This document shows, in pieces, positions 49,045-64,000 of a stretch of DNA of 64,000 bases. Origin of the DNA: Scylla paramamosain (Eukaryota > Arthropoda > Malacostraca > Decapoda > Portunidae); the NCBI RefSeq assembly GCF_035594125.1, contig NW_026973714.1, positions 321,001-385,000 on the forward strand. Direction: 5' to 3'. The notes under the pieces are model-generated. The model was not told the origin of the DNA. It saw only the letters and a program-made list of their open reading frames with translations, and made no database searches. The position numbers and the translations under genes were made by a program. Within the stretch, counting starts at the first letter, position 1, and each line of letters starts with the position of its first letter.

Positions 49045-50054
49045 ACTTGACTGACCCTGGCACCACCAGCCTGACTGACCCTGGCACCACCAGCCAGACT
49101 GACCCTGGCACCACCAGCCTGACTGACCCTGGCACCACCAGCCTGACTGACCCTGGCACCACCAGCCTGACTGACCCTGGCACCACCAGCCTGACTGACT
49201 GACCCTGGCACCACCAGCCTGACTGACCCTGGCACCACCAGCCTGACTGACCCTGGCACCACCAGCCTGACTGACTGACCCTGGCACCACCAGCCTGACT
49301 GACCCTGGCACCACCAGCCTGACTGACCCTGGCACCACCAGCCTGACTGACCCTGGCACCACCAGCCTGACTGACCCTGGCACCACCAGCCTGACTGACC
49401 CTGGCACCACCAGCCTGACTGACCCTTGCACCACCAGCCTGACTGACTGACCCTGGCACCACCAGCCTGACTGACCCTGGCACCACCAGCCTGACTGACC
49501 CTGGCACCACCAGCCTGACTGACCCTGGCACCACCAGCCTGACTGACTGACCCTGGCACCACCAGCCTGACTGACCCTGGCACCACCAGCCTGACTGACC
49601 CTGGCACCACCAGCCTGACTGACCCTGGCACCACCAGCCTGACTGACCCTGGCACCACCAGCCTGACTGACCCTGGCACCACCAGCCTGACTGACTGACC
49701 CTGGCACCACCAGCCTGACTGACCCTGGCACCACCAGCCTGACTGACCCTGGCACCACCAGCCTGACTGACCCTGGCACCACCAGCCTGACTGACTGACC
49801 CTGGCACCACCAGCCTGACTGACCCTGGCACCACCAGCCTGACTGACTGACCCTGGCACCACCAGCCTGACTGACCCTGGCACCACCAGCCTGACTGACC
49901 CTGGCACCACCAGCCTGACTGACCCTGGCACCACCAGCCTGACTGACTGACCCTGGCACCACCAGCCTGACTGACCCTGGCACCACCAGCCTGACTGACT
50001 GACCCTGGCACCACCAACCTGACTGACCCTGGCACCACCAGCCTGACTGACCCT
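49045..50054. repeat. 24/28-bp minisatellite, about 41 units
   Basis: Basic unit CCTGACTGACCCTGGCACCA plus CCAG. About nine units carry one extra CTGA and are 28 bp. Divergence is minimal (single changes near 49093, 49426 and 50016). All three minus-strand frames stay open, since the unit has no stop in any of them. This explains an apparent 495-residue ORF that is not a gene. Confidence 0.97.
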
Positions 50055-51109
50055 GGGGATCATGGGAGGTGATGTGCAGCACCTCCCTGCCTGTCTGACC
50101 ACTTCTGGCAACTGACCCTGGCTGGTCATTACCGCCATCAGAGGAAGAAAACAAGAAAAAGCAGAATAACTACCACCAGTGCTATCGGAAAAAGAAAAAG
50201 CACCACCACCGCCATCAGAGGAAAAGAAGATCAAAGCAGCAAAAGCACCACCACCGCCATCAGAAGAAGAAGAAGAAGAAGAAGCGCCACCACCATCATT
50301 GAATTGGCTCCGATATATCCATAAATACATTATATTCATTTGTACTACGACTGACCAAACCTCCTGTGGCGCCAGGCAAAGTTCAACCTGTGATGGGCTG
50401 TGTTTAGAGAGGGGAAAAAAGTTCCAGGGGTCAATGTTGCATGGCGTTCATGAAAGGAAAGTATGCTGACTCAGTTAGTGGACTGCTTGACTGACTGCTG
50501 CCAGGCAAGGCTGCTGCACCGGCCTTCACACATCCACACCTCCACCTCAACTATTCATGCACCGCATTGCAACTGCCAAGCACCTGCACGTTCCCCAACA
50601 AAGTACACAAATTACACTTTTTTTTTTTTTCAGTAGCACATGGTTGCTCTTCTTTTCATGACATCGTCGGCTGGTGGTGGAGAGGAGCTGTTCCTTCTCC
50701 TTTTATTCTGTCTCCTCTTTCTTATTCTCCTTCTCCTCATCTTCTGTCTCCTGCATTACTTCTCTCTTGTTCCTAATTTTTCTCATAATTTATTCAATGT
50801 CAGTTTTTTTTTTTTTTTCATTCCTAGTTCTTTTCTAAACTGATGCACCTTCAGAGAGCTTTTAATAAACTTATGTACACTTGAGCTTTGGACAACTAAT
50901 TACAAAAGAATTACATGAATATCTGACATTTTCTGTAGTCTTCAGACGCCACATCTCAGACACAAGTTGCGTCTCAGTGTACTGTGATATACTAATATAA
51001 TACATGAATTTGTGACACTTTAAGCACAATTTATATCTTTTCCTACTCAGCACTCTTATGCACACTAGTCATGTGAGGTACACTTCCATGTATCCTACAA
51101 TTGTGGGTA
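50055..51109. other. Non-coding region
   Basis: Starts with a CACCACCACCGCCATCAGA repeat and a GAA tract (50170-50300), then unique sequence and T-rich tracts. No recognised gene. The part around 50340-50470 is GC-richer but without a known domain. Confidence 0.4.
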
Positions 51110-51430
51110 ATATCATGCTTCCTGGTGTGCACCATGCAACCAGGCTGCCTCATACCACTCAAAGGCCTCTGTCAGGTCTCTGCTTAACCTACGCCTCTGT
51201 AAGGAATGTAAATTCAAAAGTTCAGTCTTCTTTCGCAAGGAATGGTCCTCATCCCTGTATACTTTCAGTCTTTCTCCTTTGTACTGAGAGTAAGGGGACT
51301 GTAGTGTGGGGACCACAAATGCACACCATAATCTGTGTAGATGTACAACTTTAATAATAGTTCTGGACTTGTACTTTAACAACAAAATTAATCCTACCAC
51401 ACGGTTTGCTTTATTCCTGCTCTCTATGCA
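51110..51430 (-). pseudogene. CR1-type LINE C-terminal RT fragment
   Basis: The minus-strand frame reads KKTELLNLHSLQRRRLSRDL, then TEAF, the final CR1 RT block, followed by 3' UTR. A possible CR1 tail (GCATAAGAACATG) is near 51610. Confidence 0.55.
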
Positions 51431-52254
51431 TTGTTTTCTCTGACAGAGCTTCCCTCACCCACTCATCAACCCCTTAACCCTTCACCTCTTCACAGCTTTC
51501 ATCTTTGCTGCTTCATCCCTTTATTTTTGTCCTTATATTTCAAACATTCCTATTTACACGACGTCGTGATCAGAAACATCAAGAAATTAATATATATATT
51601 TTTTTTAAGAGCATAAGAACATGAAAAAAAAAAACAGTAGGTGTACAGGTGGCAGGTGTTGTACAACACATGCAAACCTGTGTCCACTTATCCTCGCTAT
51701 CCAGAAATTGATCTAATCTTGTACAGTTCCCCATTAGGCAGCTACCATTGGATTACTGCCTTTATCCAGTCATACACGTACATGAGCATATTCACGGGCA
51801 GCAAACATGCAAGGTACACTCAAATACTGAGGAGCAAAGCTGTCTCACCTCGTTTCACTGATCACCTGACTCTTGCACACTCTTAAACCAAAGCCATTTT
51901 TCACTTGCAATCGACGATTTTATATTCGGATCAAAATTTAAATGATGATTGAGGGCTTTCGTCCTAATGGGGAGATAAGGGCTCCTTCCATAGAGTCTGG
52001 TGAATGATGACGCCGGGCTGAACAACTCGCCATGAACGAGGGCACGCCGTGCACCATGCACCAGACACTGGCAGTACGAGGGGTCCTTTAGGGGAGAAAA
52101 GGGCTCACTTCATGACAGTGGTTGGGGAGTGGTGTGTGGTGGGTCACCGCTCATGGCGACCCGTGTGGGGCGCGGCAAGGTTGCATCGTCACTGCCCTCA
52201 CACCCACGGGGCTGGGAGCAGACATAGCTATCGTTTAGCTATCGCCATCGCCCG
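51431..52254. other. Non-coding spacer
   Basis: No supported gene. 52080-52210 is GC-rich with an ORF lacking recognised domains. Confidence 0.4.
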
Positions 52255-52725
52255 CATCATTATCGTGGAAACTCGTATCATTATCGTAGAAAATGTAATC
52301 GCATCGTTATCGTGGAAATTCGTATCGTTATCGTGGAATCGCATCGTTATCGTGGAAAATGAAATCGCATCGTTATCGTGGAAAATAAAATCGCATCGTT
52401 ATCGTGGAAATTCGTATCGTTATCGTGGAAAATGAGATCGCATCGTTATCGTGAAAATTCGTATCGTTATCGTGGAAAATGAAATCGCATCGTTATCGTG
52501 GAAAATGAAATCGCATCGTTATCGTGGAAAATGAAATCGCATCGTTATCGTGGAAATTCGTATCGTTATCGTGGAAAATGAAATTGCATCGTTATCGTGG
52601 AAATTCGTATCGTTATCGTGGAAAATGAAATCGCATCGTTATCGTGGAAAATGGAATCGCATCGTTATCGTGGAAAATGAAATTGCATCGTTATCGTGGA
52701 ATCGCATCGTTATCTTCGTGACACG
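52255..52725. repeat. Minisatellite of alternating 26- and 20-bp units
   Basis: About 20 units share CGTTATCGTGGAA. One type is preceded by ATCGCAT and followed by AATGAA; the other is TTCGTATCGTTATCGTGGAA. The plus-strand translation (SLSWK / VSLSWK) has no known relative. Confidence 0.95.
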
Positions 52726-52739
52726 GATCGTAAACATCG

Positions 52740-52770
<31 letters not shown>

Positions 52771-52787
52771 TTATTTATTTATTTATC
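52740..52787. repeat. (TTTA)n tract
   Basis: About 12 units of TATT. Confidence 0.95.
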
Positions 52788-53118
52788 GTAACATGAAATT
52801 CGTAATCTTTAAAATAGTTATCATTATTTCAGTTTATATAACACATAACTCATACATGATAACAAATCCAGCAGTACAAGTCCTCTATGACAAAAAGTCC
52901 AGCAAGGCTCGATACTTTTTTGTAACATGTATAGTATAATTGCGGGAGATGAAATACACACTTTTCCACATCAAGGTGAAATGATGTTAAAATTCCCTTA
53001 AACTTTCTTATGTCATTTGAAAGACGCACTGAGCACTGCTCGTAAAGCTGCAGCTGTTACAAGATTTCAACACATCACCCTCCTCCTCCTCCTCCTCCTC
53101 CTCCTGCATGGCGCAGGA

Positions 53119-53211
<93 letters not shown>

Positions 53212-53478
53212 ATGGGTTTCTTTGGTTTTCTTCCGGACATTCTTCGTCCTACACACACACACAAAAAAAAAAAATAATAAAAAATAAATAAATAAATTAA
53301 TTAATAAATAAATAAATAAATAATAAACACTCGTGACACTACAGACAAACAAACAGACAAAACAAACAAACAAACACTCTTCACACAGGCAGTGTGTATG
53401 ACGTGTACAAAAATTAATAACAAACTTCATTAAGGAAATGAAGAAAAAATAAATAAAATTTTGAATTTCAATTACTTT

Positions 53479-53561
<83 letters not shown>

Positions 53562-53599
53562 GTAATGTTATATTATGAATTAGAAAATAATAAAAACAA
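52788..53599. repeat. Spacer with (CT)n and (GA)n arrays
   Basis: (CT)n at 53121-53210 and (GA)n at 53481-53556, plus AAAT and AAAC tracts at 53270-53370. No gene. Confidence 0.85.
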
Positions 53600-54750
53600 A
53601 AACATCCATTATAAGTGAATATTTTAATTTAGCACATACTGACTGGGAAAATTGCGCATGTGACAATGAGGCATCCCGGCTACTCAAAATAGTGAACAAG
53701 CTACATCTTTCTCACTTCGTAAGAAAACCCACCCTAGATAACAATACACAGGATATTGTCTTGGCATCAGACGCCGAGTCAATAAATGCTGGTGAGGTTG
53801 GCGAGGTCCTGGCTAACAGCGAGCATAAAATTGTACGATGTGAAATAAATTGCGAGGTTGATACCAAAGAAAATGCACTTCTTGTCGCCAGTTATATAAA
53901 AAAAGGTAACATACTGGCCCTTAAATCAGAATTACAAGAAACAATTGGCGATCCGTGTTTGCAAATAAAAACACGGAGCAGATGTGCGCAAGTTTGACAA
54001 GCATTCTTCTTGAAGCTGCAAGTAAATGGATCCCTCAAATAAGAAAACGGATAAGTAACACTACAACTCCTCAGTGGATGAGGAAAGACACAGAACACAT
54101 CCTCGCCAGAAAAACGAGCTTATATGTCAATTGTAAACAATGGAAATCAGATGACGACCATATACTTCATGTAACAACCAAACGATGTTGTGAGAGGGAC
54201 ATCACAAAATAAAAACGTCACCTTCAAATAAATGTATCAAAAAAGCCAAAACTAACCCTAAAAAAACTCTTTCAATAAATACGTAGTAAACAACTGTTAA
54301 AGGAAAAATTGCACCGACTAAAGATACTAATAACATGCTTGTTAGTGACAGCAATAACATGGCTGCGATTCTTAATAATTTCTTCCATAGCGTGTTTATC
54401 ACCGAAGATATCTCGACATTACCGACCGCGATCAATATGTTCAAAAAATCTGACATTGAAAGGCTAAGAATAGGTGTAATTAGCGAAGACGATGTAACCA
54501 AACACCTACGAAGCCTAGATCCCAATAAAAGCACAGGCGCTGATAAAATATCAACAAGACTATTGCGACAATGTCAAGATGAACTTACGTTACCCCTGAA
54601 ATTACTCTTCAGTAGATCGTTACGTGAAGGAACAGTACCGAGTCATTGGAAATGTGCAAATGTCACAACGATATTCAAGAAAGGTAATAAAAGCGAAGCT
54701 GGCAACTACTCACCCATCAGTCTTACCTCGGTACTTATTGAAATTTTAGA
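53600..54750 (+). pseudogene. CR1-type LINE fragment: endonuclease end and RT start
   Basis: Starts in the endonuclease (FNLADTDWENCACDNEAS-like, 53620-53680) and continues with RKPTLDNNTQDIVLASDAES and SEHKIVRCEI (SxHK end of the nuclease). The linker is TTPQWMRKDTEHILARKTSL. RT blocks are NNFFHSVFITEDISTLP, LDPNKSTGADKISTRLLRQC, HWKCANVTTIFKKGNKSEAG and NYSPISLTSVLIEILE. The element stops near 54750, where a jockey-like fragment follows. Frameshifts lie near 53985, 54210 and 54300. Confidence 0.75.
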
Positions 54751-54789
54751 AAGACGTCGCAAGGCCTCCTGTCACTCGTATTTCCTGTG

Positions 54790-55442
54790 TATTCCTGTGT
54801 AAACACTCCATTCTCTTCAAGTTAGGCGTTCTGAGACGTCTCCGCCAGTTTTTCTCATCCCCCCCCAGCTGCTAACTCTGTACAAGGGCCTTATCCGTCC
54901 ATGTATGGAGTATGCTTCACATGTCTGGGGGGGTTCCACTCCTACTGCTCTTCTAGACAGGGTGGAATCAAAAGCTTTTCGTCTCATCAACTCCTCTCCT
55001 CTAACTGTCTTCAGCTTCTCTCTCACCGCCGCAAAGTTGCATATCTAGCTGTCTTCTACCGCTATTTTCATGCTAACTGCTCTTCTGATCTTGCTAACTA
55101 CATGCCTCCCCTCCTTCCACGCCCTCGCTGCAAAAGACTTTCTTCTTTCTCTCACCCCTATTCTGTCCACCTCTCTAACGCAAGAGTTAACCAGAATTCT
55201 CAATCATTCATCCCTTTCTCTGGTAAACTCTGGAACTCCCTGCCTGCTTCTGTATTTCCACCTTCCTATGACTTGAATTCTTTCAAGAGGGAGGTTTCAA
55301 GACACTTATTCATCAATTTTTGACCACTGCTTTGACCCTTTTATGGGACTGGCATTTCAGTGGGCATATTTTTTTTATTGGATTTTTGTTGCCCTTGGCC
55401 AGTGTCCTTCCTACATATAAAAAAAAAAAAAAAAAAAAAAAA
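54790..55442 (+). pseudogene. Jockey-like LINE 3' part
   Basis: C-terminal RT end of the same family as 3361-6480: LRQFFSPP-like, MYGVCFTCLGGFHSYC, KVAYLAVFYRYFHANC, ARVNQNSQSFIPFSGKLWNS and LPASVFPPSYDLNSFKREVS, with a stop at 55321. Then come the 3' UTR GGGACTGGCATTTCAGTGGG, a T-run with ATTGG, TCCTTCCTACATA and a poly-A tail of about 23 (55420-55442). The tail defines the 3' terminus of the family. Confidence 0.8.
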
Positions 55443-55606
55443 CGCGGCACCAGCAGGCTGAGGAAGAGAGAAAACGGGCATGACGAAGCGATGACTTGTA
55501 CAAACAACCTTCACTACTGAACAGACACACCATTGTGGATGGGCCACCAACTTTTCCCTCCTTCTACGAGTATACCTCCTCTATACCTCGGAGTAGTTAG
55601 CTTAGT

Positions 55607-55697
55607 CAGTGGTTCTCAACCTTTTTCTCTCTATTCCCCCTTCATGGATTCTCAACATTCGTGTGGCTTCCCTTCATTTTTATCCAGAATCCCACGA

Positions 55698-55738
<41 letters not shown>

Positions 55739-55947
55739 AGATGAGAGATGAGAACACTGCTTCATTACAAAGTGTACAGCCATTACTGTCTTGTATTGAC
55801 ACTAAATTTTCTTCTTCCGAGGCAGTGATGCAAGTTTTTTTTTTTTCCTTATTTAGATTATTAACATTATTTAGAAATGTATAACTTGAAACAGCCCGCC
55901 ATGGCCCCCCTAAATTCTTGGCAAGGCGCCCAGGTTGAGAACCACTG
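55607..55947. mobile_element. Non-autonomous hAT-type DNA transposon
   Basis: 341 bp bounded by CAGTGGTTCTCAACCT (55607) and its reverse complement AGGTTGAGAACCACTG (ending 55947). CAG-GGTTCTCAACC is a typical hAT terminus. The flanks AGCTTAGT and GCTTACAA agree only in GCTTA, so the expected 8-bp duplication is imperfect. There is no transposase. It contains an internal A-run at 55702-55736. Confidence 0.75.
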
Positions 55948-56211
55948 GCTTACAACAACAGGTGAGGTGGTTAATGTCTAAACTGACGAGTGAAGTCTGC
56001 TTTGTGTCAACGATTGCCATTTGTTCACCATTCTGCCCCTGAGAACCTTTTCTTGTTTTTTTTTTTTTTTTTTTTTTTTTGGTATTACTGTTCAGAGGGA
56101 ATTAAAGTAGGGAACATTTCAGATATCCATTGTCTACCAGCAGTGTGATTTGCCATGATGCACAGAACCATAATCGAGTGGATAAAATATGTGAAGGCTG
56201 TATGATATAAT

Positions 56212-56270
<59 letters not shown>

Positions 56271-56933
56271 GTGCATTTCTTGGCAGCTGTGGTAGGGCAG
56301 CAGCAGCAGTAGCAGCAGCAGTGATGGTAGTAATGGTAGAGGAGGTGCAGTCAGTCACTCCTCACTCAGTTTTCAGAGATATGAAGAGCAACTGTGTCCA
56401 AACAGTGAGTTGATCTGTTGGAAGGACACAGGACAATGTCAGTTTTGGATGTGTGGACACCAGGTCAGGTGATGCTGTGTGAGGGAATGGATAGTTTAAT
56501 TCTCTGTACTTTTTGTGAGAATGTCTGCTTAGTATAGAGATAGATGCACATAAATTTATAAAACTTGAGGCTAACATGTAAACAAATACTGAGAATGTTA
56601 TTACATTATTATATGAATGAAAGTATGGATGTATATTCCTTGCTTCAGCTGTTGGTGAGTGAATAGATGGCACTGAAATAGTTTAATGTAAGAAGGTGGT
56701 AAACCATACTGTTCATCATTTATTTTCTTGCCAAGGAAAATATGGCAAACAGTGAATATTACTCACATTATCAAGAAATATTCAAGAAAGATGGAAAAGA
56801 AAACCCTAGTCTTTCAGTGCCCCTCCACAAGTAAGGGCTCATTCATACCACTCAGTATTGTCTTGCTACTATTTTGTGGCACACTGGCCTAACATCCCTT
56901 GAACAAAAGGACAACCATAAACAGACCACTCAC
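55948..56933. other. Non-coding region left of the SLC7 exons
   Basis: Contains T-run 56058-56080 and (CA)n 56214-56269. The terminal SLC7 exon(s) should lie here or further left, but I could not identify them. No other gene is supported. Confidence 0.4.

Positions 56934-64000
<7,067 letters not shown>

Noticed and set aside
48852..50339. 495-, 371- and 368-residue minus-strand ORFs
   Set aside because: They are translations of the 24/28-bp minisatellite in three frames; the unit has no stop codon in any minus frame.

Overview
This is an animal nuclear genome window, most likely from an arthropod and plausibly a decapod crustacean. That call rests on three things: very dense, very long dinucleotide arrays (AT, CT/GA, GT/CA); CR1-type, jockey-like, BEL/Pao, mariner and hAT elements; and short host exons with GT-AG borders separated by long introns. 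I cannot name the species. Nothing looks bacterial, organellar or viral.

Host genes are a small minority. (1) A heterodimeric amino-acid transporter light chain (SLC7, LAT/y+LAT-like) is on the minus strand from the right edge to 56934. Seven exons join in phase except at one border, where a single extra base appears. (2) One exon of a VWA5A-like protein lies at 6546-6690 (+), with an in-frame TGA in its second-last codon. (3) One classical-cadherin exon lies at about 35976-36417 (-). (4) A tRNA-His(GTG) gene is at 48453-48524 (-). (5) A FLYWCH zinc-finger fragment at 13557-14060 (-) is probably from a MULE-type transposase.

The rest is repeats. 0-7 kb: an internally deleted CR1-type LINE, then a decayed jockey-like LINE on the other strand. 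8-13.6 kb: a purine-rich field of degenerate repeats with two (AT)n arrays and a tRNA-derived SINE. 14-23 kb: microsatellites, a second SINE and several copies of a pyrimidine-rich cassette ending in a splice-donor-like site. 23.9-31.4 kb: a nested stack, in which a BEL/Pao element is split by a CR1 LINE and the CR1 is split by a jockey-like LINE. 36-38 kb: AT-rich arrays. 38.6-43.9 kb: a jockey-type LINE with both ORFs open. 46-48.4 kb: CR1 fragments running up to the tRNA-His gene. 48.5-50.1 kb: two minisatellites. 51-56 kb: LINE fragments, a 20/26-bp minisatellite and a non-autonomous hAT element. 58022-59338: a mariner with an open 351-residue transposase and identical terminal inverted repeats, inside an SLC7 intron.

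The host genes do not form a pathway. The clearest relations are between mobile elements and their insertion sites: nesting, a mariner in an intron, and a LINE end touching a tRNA terminator. I found no convincing new multi-gene system. The best leads are the splice-donor minisatellite beside tRNA-His, the repeated donor-like cassettes at 15-21 kb, a perfect 20-bp hairpin at 44880, and the young mariner and jockey-type elements.
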